From Duganella sp. BJB476 (lineage in GTDB: Bacteria; Pseudomonadota; Gammaproteobacteria; Burkholderiales; Burkholderiaceae_D), in the NCBI RefSeq assembly GCF_003416895.1, contig NZ_QVIO01000004.1:658709-722708 (forward strand): 64,000 nt of DNA, written 5' to 3'. This document shows positions 17,102-25,813 of the stretch, piece by piece. The position numbers and the translations under genes are program-made. The notes under the pieces were generated by a model. It made no database searches, was not told the origin of the DNA, and saw only the letters and a program-made list of their open reading frames with translations. How positions within the stretch are numbered: position 1 is the first letter of the stretch; each line of letters starts with the position of its first letter.

Positions 17102-19342
17102 GTGCCAATCAAGAAACCTGAATCCCAAGCGGCTGCAAAGCCGAGCAAAGTGACCGCGAAGTCCGCCAAGACAGCGGATAAGTCGGAAACGCGTGTCGCC
17201 AGCAACCCGCCAGCGGTCAGCCAGACCACCGACGCGGCCACGCTCGCTGCCATCGATACCTCGGGCTATGTGCTGCCGTCGGTCAAAGTGCCGGGCCGGC
17301 GCGGGCGCAAGCCAAAAGAATTCCAGCCAGAAAACGACGAAGTCGCCGCGCTGAACGCGGTCGAACGCGCCGAACTGAAGGCGGTCGACAAGGCCAAGGC
17401 CAAGGACCGCAAGGCCAAGGAAAAGGCGCTGCTGAAGGACGCTTTCTCGTCGGACACGGAAGCCACCGAGGAAGAACTCGAACGCCGCCGCCAGAAACTC
17501 AAGACCCTGATCAAGTTCGGCAAGGAACGTGGATTCCTCACGTACGCCGAGATCAATGACCATTTGCCTGAAAATATCGTCGATCCGGAAGCGATCGAGG
17601 GCATTATCGGCACCTTCAACGACATGGGCATCGCCGTCTACGAGCACGCGCCGGACGCCGAGACCTTGCTGCTGTCGGACAACGTCGCCACCGTCACCAG
17701 CGACGACGAAGCCGAAGCGGCCGCCGAAGCGGCGCTGTCGACCGTCGACTCCGATTTCGGCCGCACCACCGACCCGGTGCGCATGTATATGCGCGAGATG
17801 GGGTCGGTCGAGCTGCTGACCCGCGAAGGCGAGATCGAGATCGCCAAGCGCATCGAAGACGGCCTGAAGGACATGATACAGGCGATCTCTGCCTGCCCGG
17901 TGACGATCGCCGAGATCATCGCCGCCTCCGACCGCATCCGCGCCGATGAAATCAAGATCGACGAAATCGTCGACGGCCTGGTCGACGATAGCGATGAAGT
18001 GGCGCCGCCGGTAGCGGCCGCGCCGGCCGAAGAGGACGAGGAAGAAGAGGAAGAGGAAGAAGAGGAAGAAGAGGAAGAGGAAGAAGCGAGCGCGTCTGGC
18101 GCCGCCGGTTTCTCGGCCGAACAGCTGGAAGCGTTGAAAAACGCCGCGCTGGAAAAATTCGACGTCATCTCCCTGCAATTCGACAAGATGCGCCGCGCCT
18201 TCGAGAAGGAAGGCTACAACTCCAAGGCCTACGTCAAGGCGCAGGAAGCGATCTCGTACGAGCTGTTGGGCATCCGCTTCACCGCCAAGGTGGTCGAGAA
18301 GCTGTGCGACACGCTGCGCGGCCAGGTCGACGAAGTGCGCCACATCGAGAAGCAGATCCTCGACGTGGCCGTGAACAAGTGCGGCATGCCGCGCGCCCAC
18401 TTCATCAAAGTCTTCCCAGGCAACGAAACCAATCTGGAATGGGTGGACGGCGAAGTGGCCGCAGGGCACGCGTACAGCGCCATCCTGGGCCGCAACATCC
18501 CGACCATCAAGGAACTGCAGCAGCGCCTGATCGACCTGCAAGCGCGCGTTGTGCTGCCGCTGCCGGACCTGCGCAACATCAACCGCCAGATGGCGGCCGG
18601 TGAAATGAAGGCGCGCAAGGCCAAGCGCGAAATGACCGAGGCCAACTTGCGCCTGGTGATCTCGATCGCCAAGAAATACACCAACCGCGGCCTGCAGTTC
18701 CTCGACCTGATCCAGGAAGGCAATATCGGCCTGATGAAGGCGGTGGACAAGTTCGAATACCGCCGCGGCTACAAGTTCTCGACCTATGCGACGTGGTGGA
18801 TCCGTCAGGCCATCACCCGTTCGATCGCCGACCAGGCGCGCACCATCCGTATTCCGGTGCACATGATCGAAACCATCAACAAGATGAACCGGATTTCCCG
18901 CCAGATTCTGCAGGAAACCGGCGCCGAGCCGGACCCGGCGACGCTGGCCATCAAGATGGAGATGCCCGAGGACAAGATCCGCAAGATCATGAAGATCGCC
19001 AAGGAACCGATTTCGATGGAGACGCCGATCGGCGACGACGACGATTCGCACCTGGGCGACTTCATCGAGGACAACAACACGCTGGCGCCGTCGGATGCCG
19101 CGCTGCACGCTTCGATGCGTGGCGTGGTCAAGGATGTGCTGGATTCGCTGACCCCGCGCGAAGCCAAGGTGTTGCGGATGCGTTTCGGTATCGAAATGTC
19201 GACCGACCACACGCTGGAAGAAGTGGGCAAGCAGTTTGACGTGACGCGCGAGCGGATACGTCAGATCGAAGCCAAGGCGTTGCGCAAGCTGCGCCACCCA
19301 TCGCGTTCGGACAAGCTGAAAAGCTTCTTGGAAGGCAACTAA
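17102..19342 (+). CDS. rpoD: RNA polymerase primary sigma factor, sigma-70
   Basis: A 746-residue housekeeping sigma factor. The N-terminal third is lysine-rich and poorly conserved (residues 1-120). Region 1.2 begins near TTDPVRMYMREMGSV (about 220). A non-conserved insert holds a run of 16 glutamates (313-328). Region 2 spans about 500-600 (NLRLVISIAKKYTNRGL, then YATWWIRQAI). Region 3 follows, and region 4 closes with VTRERIRQIEAKALRKLRHP. The start is GTG at 17102, with an in-frame stop 15 bases upstream and a weak Shine-Dalgarno. It reads everyday promoters in the cell. Confidence 0.97.
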   Translation: MPIKKPESQAAAKPSKVTAKSAKTADKSETRVASNPPAVSQTTDAATLAAIDTSGYVLPSVKVPGRRGRKPKEFQPENDEVAALNAVERAELKAVDKAKAKDRKAKEKALLKDAFSSDTEATEEELERRRQKLKTLIKFGKERGFLTYAEINDHLPENIVDPEAIEGIIGTFNDMGIAVYEHAPDAETLLLSDNVATVTSDDEAEAAAEAALSTVDSDFGRTTDPVRMYMREMGSVELLTREGEIEIAKRIEDGLKDMIQAISACPVTIAEIIAASDRIRADEIKIDEIVDGLVDDSDEVAPPVAAAPAEEDEEEEEEEEEEEEEEEEASASGAAGFSAEQLEALKNAALEKFDVISLQFDKMRRAFEKEGYNSKAYVKAQEAISYELLGIRFTAKVVEKLCDTLRGQVDEVRHIEKQILDVAVNKCGMPRAHFIKVFPGNETNLEWVDGEVAAGHAYSAILGRNIPTIKELQQRLIDLQARVVLPLPDLRNINRQMAAGEMKARKAKREMTEANLRLVISIAKKYTNRGLQFLDLIQEGNIGLMKAVDKFEYRRGYKFSTYATWWIRQAITRSIADQARTIRIPVHMIETINKMNRISRQILQETGAEPDPATLAIKMEMPEDKIRKIMKIAKEPISMETPIGDDDDSHLGDFIEDNNTLAPSDAALHASMRGVVKDVLDSLTPREAKVLRMRFGIEMSTDHTLEEVGKQFDVTRERIRQIEAKALRKLRHPSRSDKLKSFLEGN
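18038..18085 (+). repeat. 48-base pure purine (GAA/GAG) tract in rpoD
   Basis: Sixteen consecutive GAA or GAG codons, with no pyrimidine on the coding strand, encode the acidic run in the non-conserved region of the sigma factor. Such tracts can slip during replication. Confidence 0.9.
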
Positions 19343-19444
19343 GACTTGACTAGTGGCCGGGCTAGCCCTTATCCTCGCGAGTTCGTTTTAAAAACGAGCG
19401 CGCGTTAGAGGGGCTGCCAGGCTCCCAGCGCAAAGCAAGACCCT

Positions 19445-19523
<79 letters not shown>

Positions 19524-19537
19524 GAATTTGCATAAAG

Positions 19538-19570
19538 AAAAAAGGGGACGATCATTCGTCCCCTTTTTTT
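19538..19570. terminator. Strong bidirectional rho-independent terminator
   Basis: A perfect 14-base stem (19538-19551 with 19556-19569) around TCAT, with A6 on one side and T7 on the other. It ends the tRNA transcript on the plus strand. Read on the minus strand it directly follows the stop of the S10 peptidase gene, so it serves both. Confidence 0.9.
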
Positions 19571-21128
19571 ATTGGTACTTTGCCGGCGCGTTCGGCGCCG
19601 GCGTCGCCTTGCGGATGAAGTCGCGCAGGTCTTCGTTGGACGTGGCCAGGTCTTCCGAACGCAGATACATCATATGGCCGCTGCGGTAGCCTTCAAAGCG
19701 CAGGCGGTCTTTCATTTTTCCGCTGGGATCGAGCTGCCACATGGTGTACTTGGCGTCGAAGTAGGTGCAGGCGCCGTCGTAGTAGCCGGACTGTATCATC
19801 ACCTTCAGATACGGATTGGCGGCCATCGCCAGACGCAGATTGTCGCCGGTTTTTTCGTTCTTGAAATCCCATGGATGGACGTCGCCGAACAGCGCGTACT
19901 TGAGGTCGGTCTTGAACTGCAGCTCGTTGCGCAGGTACTGGTTGATGGCCGGCGTGAACGAATGCAGCCACGAACTCAGCTCGGCGTTGTAGTCGGGCGC
20001 GTTGCCTGTATCGCTCTTGTCGATGCCGAGGTAGCGCGAGTCGAGGCGGCCGACGGTCTTGCCCTGCGCGCGCAGCAACTCCTTCCAGAAATGCTCGGGT
20101 GGCACCGACAGGTTGTGCTGCAACAGGAAGGTTTCCGACAGGCCCGAATAGCGCGCCATCTTGGCGGCGATCTGGGCTTTTTTCTGCGGATCGAGGAAGC
20201 CGCCCTTGGCCAGCGCCGGCAGCAGTTCGTCGACGGTGAAGGCTTCGACTTCCGGCAGCACGTCTTTCAGGTCGCGGCTTTGCAGGTCCGCAGGCAGCAC
20301 TTTCTGGTACCAGGCGGTGGCGGCGAAATACGGCAGCGCCAGCGCCTCGCCCACCGCGCCTTCGCGCTTCAGGCCCAGCTCGGTTGGCGACACCAGCACC
20401 ACGCCGTTCAGATACATCCACTGCGCATTTTGCAGTTCCAGCGCCAGGCCCGCCACGCGCGATGTGCCATAGCTTTCGCCGATCAGATATTTGGGCGAGG
20501 TCCAGCGGCCTTCGCGCGAAACGAAGGCGCTGACCCATTCCGCCAGATAGGCGATATCGGCATTGACGCCGAAGAAGCGGGCGCGGTCGTTCTTGCCGTC
20601 CAGCACGCGCGAGAAGCCGGTGTTGACCGGATCGATATAAACGATATCCGCGACGTCGAGGATGGAGTGCGGATTGTCGTGCACGCCGTAGGGCTGGGTC
20701 GGATAGCCTTCGGCGTCGAGGTTCAACAGTTTGGGACCGGTGTAGGCGATATGCATCCACACCGACGCCGAGCCCGGCCCGCCGTTGAACGACAGCACCA
20801 GCGGGCGCCGGCTCTTGTCGGCCACGTCGGTGCGCTGGTAGTAGGTGTAGAACAGCGATGCGATCACCTTGCCGTCCTTGTCCCACACCGGCTGGGTACC
20901 GGCCGTTACTTTGTATGGAACGCTCTTGCCCTTGATGACGACCTGCGCCGTCTTGCTGACCTGGGTGTCGGCCTTGAGCACGCGCTCATGGGCCAGCAGG
21001 TCGGCAGCGCGGTCCTTGCCGAGCGCCGGTGCGGCCGCGGCGGGGGCGGGCGCCGCCGCGGGTTCCGCATCCTGCGCGGAGACGGTCGCGCTCAACACCA
21101 GCAGCAACATGGCAAGCTTGGATTTCAT
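19569..21128 (-). CDS. Secreted S10-family serine carboxypeptidase
   Basis: A 519-residue protein with an N-terminal signal peptide (MKSKLAMLLLVLSATVSAQ) and an Ala/Pro-rich linker. The S10 fold shows FNGGPGSASVWMH near residue 112, the nucleophile serine in GESYGTSR near 210, a C-terminal aspartate region, and the histidine in RSGHMMYL near 490. It should act outside the inner membrane, removing C-terminal residues from peptides. The ATG at 21128 has GGGAG six bases upstream; a TTG two codons earlier is less likely. It is monocistronic, with the shared terminator at its end. Confidence 0.88.
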   Translation of the reverse strand: MKSKLAMLLLVLSATVSAQDAEPAAAPAPAAAAPALGKDRAADLLAHERVLKADTQVSKTAQVVIKGKSVPYKVTAGTQPVWDKDGKVIASLFYTYYQRTDVADKSRRPLVLSFNGGPGSASVWMHIAYTGPKLLNLDAEGYPTQPYGVHDNPHSILDVADIVYIDPVNTGFSRVLDGKNDRARFFGVNADIAYLAEWVSAFVSREGRWTSPKYLIGESYGTSRVAGLALELQNAQWMYLNGVVLVSPTELGLKREGAVGEALALPYFAATAWYQKVLPADLQSRDLKDVLPEVEAFTVDELLPALAKGGFLDPQKKAQIAAKMARYSGLSETFLLQHNLSVPPEHFWKELLRAQGKTVGRLDSRYLGIDKSDTGNAPDYNAELSSWLHSFTPAINQYLRNELQFKTDLKYALFGDVHPWDFKNEKTGDNLRLAMAANPYLKVMIQSGYYDGACTYFDAKYTMWQLDPSGKMKDRLRFEGYRSGHMMYLRSEDLATSNEDLRDFIRKATPAPNAPAKYQ

Positions 21129-21197
21129 ACACAACTCCCGGAGGTGAAATAACCAATAGTAGTTCAGCTTCGGGCTTGCAGTCCAGTTTGCTGCAGG

Positions 21198-21827
21198 TCA
21201 GGTTTTGTCGGAGGCTTCCACCGCCCGCACGTCCAGCATCGCAATCACCAGATCGTCCGCTGTCAGCAGCGTCTTCGCCGGGAAGCCATCCTCCAGCGCC
21301 ACCACGGCGCCGCCGGCAATCTTCTCGTTGCCGCCTGGTGAGTTCGGCATGAAGGCGAACTGCGGGAATTTGGTCTTGCCATGCTGGGCGATGTCGCGCA
21401 GGGTGCGCGGGGCGGCGCGCAACAGGCCGTTGCGGACGTGACGCTGGCGCTCTTCGTTGCGCTCTTTCACCAGCGCCGTCAGGCGTTCAACTTCCTTATG
21501 CAGGCGGTCTGACTCGGCTTGCAGATTGCGCAGGTCGTCGTCGCTGAGCGCGTCTTCCCACTGCGTCAGTTTCAGCAGGCCGCGCTTGTGCAGCGCTTGC
21601 CGTTGCAGGTCCAGGTCGACCGTGGACAGGCGCAGTTGATGCGCTTCCAGATCCTGCTGTTCGTTCACGTCGCCGTTGGCGCGATGCCATTTGTCGCTGA
21701 AGTCGAACACCAGCCCGTCGAAGTAGAAATACATCGGCAGGCCTTGTTCGATCAGCTGGCTGGAGGTCTTGTTCCAACGGCTGGCCAGTTCGGCCAGCGT
21801 CAGGGTGATAGGTTCGATGATGGGCAT
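21198..21827 (-). CDS. Hypothetical protein with excisionase-like N-terminus and coiled coil
   Basis: A 209-residue soluble protein. Residues 8-33 (TLAELASRWNKTSSQLIEQG) resemble the short winged-helix/excisionase-type motif found at the start of many proteobacterial proteins. A charged helical stretch, predicted coiled coil, covers about 100-130. The C-terminal third has no recognised motif. I do not recognise the family and infer no function. There is no good Shine-Dalgarno. Neighbours do not suggest a pathway. Confidence 0.6.
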   Translation of the reverse strand: MPIIEPITLTLAELASRWNKTSSQLIEQGLPMYFYFDGLVFDFSDKWHRANGDVNEQQDLEAHQLRLSTVDLDLQRQALHKRGLLKLTQWEDALSDDDLRNLQAESDRLHKEVERLTALVKERNEERQRHVRNGLLRAAPRTLRDIAQHGKTKFPQFAFMPNSPGGNEKIAGGAVVALEDGFPAKTLLTADDLVIAMLDVRAVEASDKT

Positions 21828-21881
21828 TGTTGTCGCGAGTAGAATCCAATCCGGGATTTTCTCACAGACGCCGTCCGGCCA

Positions 21882-22250
21882 TCACTTAATCAGCTTGCTG
21901 CTTTTGACGAACAGCAGCCGCTCGTTCTCGTCCGGGCCGGCGATGCGCTTGCCGTTACGTTCGGTGGCGACAGACAGTTCGACTTTTTTGCCGATTAGCG
22001 CAGGGCGCAGGGTGACCCCTTCGCCGTTCCTGGCGGGCTCGAACCAGTCGCCGCATTGGCCATCGCAGTAGGCGTCGATTGGCGCGTTGTCGCGACTGAG
22101 CACGGAAACGCTCACATCATCAATGCCACCTCCGCTCATCAGCCTGCCGGTCAGCTTTCTCGTTGGCGGCTGGGTGGGCGATAGGGCGCTGACGCTGAAT
22201 GCGGCCAGCAGCAGGGATGCCAGTAGCAATGTTTTTTTCAGGGACGCCAT
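21882..22250 (-). CDS. Small secreted protein of unknown function
   Basis: A 122-residue protein with a clear signal peptide (lysines at 4-6, then a hydrophobic LLLASLLLAAFSVSA). The mature part contains a CDGQCGDW cysteine pair and ends VKSSKLIK. The start codon shares one base with the stop of the preceding gene (TGATG at 22252-22248), which supports translational coupling. The family is unknown. A much longer reading in this frame, up to 23066, is a shadow of the upstream gene. Confidence 0.65.
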   Translation of the reverse strand: MASLKKTLLLASLLLAAFSVSALSPTQPPTRKLTGRLMSGGGIDDVSVSVLSRDNAPIDAYCDGQCGDWFEPARNGEGVTLRPALIGKKVELSVATERNGKRIAGPDENERLLFVKSSKLIK

Positions 22251-23302
22251 CAATGCACCTCCCTGGACTGCGATTGCGCTTCCATTTCGCATTCCTTGCG
22301 CGCCTGCTTGCAGGCGTACAGCACCTCCATGTAGCGCGCTTCTTGCCGCAGTCCCAGCAGGGGTTCGCGGAATTCGCTGGCCGCGTCGGCTGGCATTTTC
22401 TGCAACTGATGGGACAGGTCGGCGACCTTTTCCCTGATGCGCCTTAACTTGGCGGCCTTGATGACGGCTAGTTCCGCCGGCGGCGGCGCCGGCATGGCGC
22501 GCTGCCGGTCGTCCTCCTCGTAGCCATTCGGGAAGCTGATCTCCACGCGACCGTCCGGCTGCACCGCGACCCACAGGTTGCGCGGGCTGTCGTACTTCGG
22601 CACGGCCAGCGGCATGATTTTCTGCTTGCCATCGGCGCGGTACTCGACGTTGACGCGCAACGACGGTTTCCACTCGGCCGGCAGGTAGAAGCAGCAATTC
22701 GGCACGCTGGTCATGTAGCCGTTCAACGGATCGGTGTCGACCGCGTTGTTTTTGTTGGCCGGGTCGCTCAGGCCGATCTGGATCTGTTTGGCGCTGTAGT
22801 TCAGGGTGCTGACCGCGATCTTTTGATCGCTGTCCAGTGCGCTGTAATCGTTCGCCGCGCGTTCGCCGCGCTCTCTGTGGTCGGTGATCAGCGGACGCCG
22901 CTTCATTTCCACCGTCCCCAGCCGAACCATCTGCGCAAGGTATTCGGTGTCGGATCTGCCCGCGCGGGAAAATGCGCCGGCGGGCAAGTGATACAGCGAA
23001 CCGAGCTCGTCGACGGCCAGCGTGACCACCCGCGGATCGTGAGGGAAGGGGCCAGGCATCGCCCACTGCTGGGCTGGCTCACCCACCTTGCCGTCGAACG
23101 GCCCGGACCAGCGTTCTCCGCGGATGAACACGGTATAACCATCATCCAGAAATTTGCGAATTTTCAGCAAATCCACCTCCACGCCGGTGCGCGGGTCGAT
23201 GGTCGAGTAGATGCCGGTGAAAGGATCGCCATCGGCCGATTGGCCGATGGCGGGCATCGTGAGGCTCAGGCAGCTGGTGGCGATGGCGAGCAGGGTTTTC
23301 AT
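22250..23302 (-). CDS. Secreted DUF3304-like protein
   Basis: A 350-residue exported protein with a signal peptide ending near AIGQSA (about 20-22). Residues about 165-255 resemble DUF3304: an LNYSAKQIQI strand, a Gly-rich segment, then PNCCFYLPAEWKPSLRVNVEY with the paired cysteines. The last 80 residues are helical and charged. DUF3304 proteins are often found in proteobacterial accessory regions and have no settled function. It is the first gene of a two-gene unit with the 122-residue secreted protein. Confidence 0.65.
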   Translation of the reverse strand: MKTLLAIATSCLSLTMPAIGQSADGDPFTGIYSTIDPRTGVEVDLLKIRKFLDDGYTVFIRGERWSGPFDGKVGEPAQQWAMPGPFPHDPRVVTLAVDELGSLYHLPAGAFSRAGRSDTEYLAQMVRLGTVEMKRRPLITDHRERGERAANDYSALDSDQKIAVSTLNYSAKQIQIGLSDPANKNNAVDTDPLNGYMTSVPNCCFYLPAEWKPSLRVNVEYRADGKQKIMPLAVPKYDSPRNLWVAVQPDGRVEISFPNGYEEDDRQRAMPAPPPAELAVIKAAKLRRIREKVADLSHQLQKMPADAASEFREPLLGLRQEARYMEVLYACKQARKECEMEAQSQSREVH

Positions 23303-23367
23303 GGCGTTCCGGTGTGAGGTGTATATATTGCAATATTACTCCTTCGCTACGAGAACGGCCGCACGCC

Positions 23368-24255
23368 TCAGCCCAGCCGTTTGCGCATGAAGATGGTGGC
23401 CTGCGGATTGTCGTTGTAGCGCTCGCAGCGTTCGTAGCCCAGCTGTTCGTACAGCCTGATCGCCACGTGCAGGTCGTCCTTGGTGTCCAGGTAGACGGCG
23501 TTGTAGCCGGCTTGCGCGGCGTGACTTTCCAGCGCCTGCATCAGCGCTTCGGCCAGGCCGCGCCGGCGGAAACGGTCGACCACATACAAGCGCTTGCACT
23601 CGGTCGCGCCGGCCACTTCCGACAGCGCACGCGTGGCCACGCAGGCGGCCGGCACACCGTCCACATAGGCGATCCACATGGCCGAGCTGGCATCGTTGAG
23701 GAAGGCGCGGATGGCATCGTCGTCATCGCGCAGCACGACGTTGATCAGGTCGAAATACTCGTGCAGCAGATGGCGCGCATCGTCGAGCTGGGCGGCGGTG
23801 GCGCGCACCACGCGCGTGGCCGGGCTCGACAGGATGTGCTGCATCTTGCGCATCGCGTCCAGCAATTCCGTGCGCTGCGATTCGCCCAGTTGGCCCAGCA
23901 TGCGCACCGTTTCCGCCGAGACGCGATGGTTGATGTCGGCAATGACGGCCTGACCCGCGTCGGTCAGGCTCAGCAGCGTTGCGCGCTTGTCCTGTTCCGA
24001 GCGCACGCCGCTGATCAGGCCGCGCTCGCTGAGCGAACGCACCAGGCGGCTCATGTAGCCGGCGTCCAGGCCCAGCTTGTTGCGCAGATGATTTGCCGTG
24101 CAGCCGGGATTCATCGATAGTTCGTACATGATGCGGCCTTCGCTGAGCGAATAGTCCGTGTCCAGGTAGCGCCCGCGCAGCAGGCCCAGGTGGACTGTGT
24201 AGTAGCGGTTGAACTGACGCACGACGTCGGCTTGCTGTTGCATGTCCTGATGCAT
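23368..24255 (-). CDS. MarR-GNAT fusion: transcriptional regulator with acetyltransferase domain
   Basis: A 295-residue protein. Residues about 5-145 are a MarR winged-helix domain (YSLSEGRIMYELS, then GLDAGYMSRLVRSLSERGLI as recognition helix, and KRATLLSLTDAG wing). Residues about 150-293 are a GNAT acetyltransferase with the acetyl-CoA loop RFRRRGLAEAL near 240 and LDTKDDLHVAIRLYEQLGY near 260. The architecture is known in proteobacteria. The ATG at 24255 has AGGAG upstream; a 23-codon extension is possible but unlikely. It is divergent from the DUF5710 gene and probably autoregulated. Confidence 0.88.
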   Translation of the reverse strand: MHQDMQQQADVVRQFNRYYTVHLGLLRGRYLDTDYSLSEGRIMYELSMNPGCTANHLRNKLGLDAGYMSRLVRSLSERGLISGVRSEQDKRATLLSLTDAGQAVIADINHRVSAETVRMLGQLGESQRTELLDAMRKMQHILSSPATRVVRATAAQLDDARHLLHEYFDLINVVLRDDDDAIRAFLNDASSAMWIAYVDGVPAACVATRALSEVAGATECKRLYVVDRFRRRGLAEALMQALESHAAQAGYNAVYLDTKDDLHVAIRLYEQLGYERCERYNDNPQATIFMRKRLG

Positions 24256-24271
24256 GGCTTTCTCCTGATGC

Positions 24272-24284
24272 TTGCTTTTGGCAA
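24272..24284. promoter_or_regulatory. Candidate MarR operator
   Basis: TTGC-N5-GCAA is a short inverted repeat that touches the -10 hexamer of the marR-GNAT promoter and covers the predicted transcription start, a typical position for autorepression. Confidence 0.45.
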
Positions 24285-24312
24285 CTATATCGGCGAAGGG
24301 CGGTGCAGTCAA
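24284..24312 (-). promoter_or_regulatory. Sigma-70 promoter of the MarR-GNAT gene
   Basis: On the minus strand, TTGACT (24312-24307), a 17-base spacer and TATAGT (24289-24284) form a near-consensus promoter about 30 bases before the start codon. Confidence 0.65.
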
Positions 24313-24359
24313 CCGGACGTGCATGTAAAATGACAGCTTCCATTAGCGGAGTAGCGACG

Positions 24360-24722
24360 ATGATGTTTTTAAAAGTTCCGTTTGCGGAAAAAGACGAAGC
24401 CAAGGCCCTGGGTGCGCGCTGGAATGGCGAGCGCAAGTCGTGGTACGTTCCCGACGGTAAGCCGACCGAACCCTTCGAGCGCTGGCTGGCCCCAGGCGGC
24501 GCCGATTTTGTGCCGGCCAAGGCCTCGGTGGCGCCGAAAGCCAAGCCGCTGTCGGTCGATTCGTACGTCGGCAAGTCGGTGGTGGGCAAGTTCTACCAGG
24601 AATTGCCGCACGACTGTAATCCGTTCGAGGCATGCCCGGTGTGCGCGCCGGTGCTCGCCAGTTCTGGCTGGCAAGCCGCCCACGACAGCGTCGACCAGAT
24701 GTTGTCGGCGCTGCGCGCCTGA
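24360..24722 (+). CDS. DUF5710 domain protein
   Basis: A 120-residue protein. The first 45 residues match the DUF5710 pattern: VPFAEKDEAKALGARWNGERKSWYVPDG, then a proline and PFERWL. The domain is found alone or fused to plasmid primase- and nuclease-like proteins and is thought to bind nucleic acid or protein, but this is not settled. The C-terminal half has a CPVC pair. There are two adjacent ATGs (24360 and 24363); GGAG lies upstream. The next gene starts 11 bases later. Confidence 0.75.
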   Translation: MMFLKVPFAEKDEAKALGARWNGERKSWYVPDGKPTEPFERWLAPGGADFVPAKASVAPKAKPLSVDSYVGKSVVGKFYQELPHDCNPFEACPVCAPVLASSGWQAAHDSVDQMLSALRA

Positions 24723-24733
24723 TTCGCAAGGCC

Positions 24734-25813
24734 ATGCAGAGCCCGCCGGTTTTTCGCACCCAGGACGCGGCGAACCGGCCGGTCGCCAGCTTCCAGCATC
24801 CCGATGATGTGTTCGAGACCTTGTTTCAAAGCATACAGGGCGGCGAACAGCATGTGCGGCCGCCGCTGGAGCTGAAGCCCGACTCTCCCTTCCTCAGGTT
24901 TATCGAAGTCGGCTACGCGTTGCGCGCCTGCCTGGAAGACAAGTCGCGCCGCGATTATCTTTTGCAACGCTTGCGTCCGCACCTGAGCGTGATCACCGGC
25001 ACCTTGCCGGCGGGTTTGCTGCCGCACGGAATGTTGCCGCGTGTGGCGGCGCTGCCCGGCTTTCGTTCGCTGGAGCAGATCGGCGACGCGGAAGTGCGGG
25101 CCTGGCTGGTGGAGGACGGCGGCCTGATCTACGGCGAGTTCCGGCGCTACGAACTGGACAATTACTTCGACGCGATCGCCGCGTCCATCCGCCCTGGCGG
25201 CGTGATGGTCGATCTGGGCAGCGGGCTGGGCAAAGTGGTGATGTCGGCGGCGCTGGCGTTTCCATTCCAGCGCTGCATAGGTGTCGAGTTGATAGGCTAT
25301 CGGCATGCGATGGCGGTCCAGCGCCTGCACAACTTGCTGGCGCTGGCGCGGCAGGCGCTGGCGGCCTTGCCGTCGCCGCTGGCGCCGGAGACGCCGCTGC
25401 AGTTGCCGTTTGGCGGCGAGGCGCACGGCAGCCATCTGCTCGATCTCGCTTCCCGCATCGCATTTATCGAAGCGGATATGTTCCGGGTCGATGTGCGCGG
25501 CGCCAGCCTGGTGTTCATGTACAGCACCTGCTTCGGTCCGTTGATGGACGCGCTAGGCGACAAGCTGGCGCGCGAGATGCAGGAAGGCGCGCTGGTCAGC
25601 ACGACTACCTATCCGTTGAGGCATCCGGCGTTCAAGTTGTTATGCAGCTTTCCGGCCGGCACGGTGGCCTGGACGAATGTGATGCTCTACCAGCGCACCG
25701 GGCCGCTGGAGTATGTGGCGCCGACGGCGACCTTGTATGAGCCCGACCCGGCCGCGTGGGAAGAGCGGGTGCGGCAAGAGTTCGTGGTCATGGATGATAA
25801 GGCCTCAAAGTAG
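24734..25813 (+). CDS. DOT1-like class I SAM-dependent methyltransferase
   Basis: A 359-residue protein. The SAM-binding core is at about 135-290: YGEF near 137, motif I DLGSGLGKVV near 162, the acidic post-I GVEL near 184, and LVFMYSTCFGP followed by EGALVSTTTYPL near 260-290. These elements match the order and spacing of DOT1-type methyltransferases (YGE, DLGSGVGQVV, VFVNNFAFGP). In eukaryotes these methylate a histone lysine; the bacterial target is unknown. The N-terminal 130 residues are helical. The ATG at 24734 is preferred over a longer reading from 24632 that overlaps the upstream gene. The 3' end overlaps argP by nine bases, convergent. Confidence 0.65.
   Translation: MQSPPVFRTQDAANRPVASFQHPDDVFETLFQSIQGGEQHVRPPLELKPDSPFLRFIEVGYALRACLEDKSRRDYLLQRLRPHLSVITGTLPAGLLPHGMLPRVAALPGFRSLEQIGDAEVRAWLVEDGGLIYGEFRRYELDNYFDAIAASIRPGGVMVDLGSGLGKVVMSAALAFPFQRCIGVELIGYRHAMAVQRLHNLLALARQALAALPSPLAPETPLQLPFGGEAHGSHLLDLASRIAFIEADMFRVDVRGASLVFMYSTCFGPLMDALGDKLAREMQEGALVSTTTYPLRHPAFKLLCSFPAGTVAWTNVMLYQRTGPLEYVAPTATLYEPDPAAWEERVRQEFVVMDDKASK

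Noticed and set aside
17066..19297. 743-codon frame antisense to rpoD
   Set aside because: A mirror of high-GC rpoD codons; poly-Phe/Leu stretches arise from the opposite strand of the Glu run. No motif and no start signals.
21882..23066. 394-codon minus-strand frame
   Set aside because: Only its last 122 codons are a real gene (signal peptide start at 22250). The rest overlaps the DUF3304-like gene in another frame and is Arg/Ala/Gly-rich.
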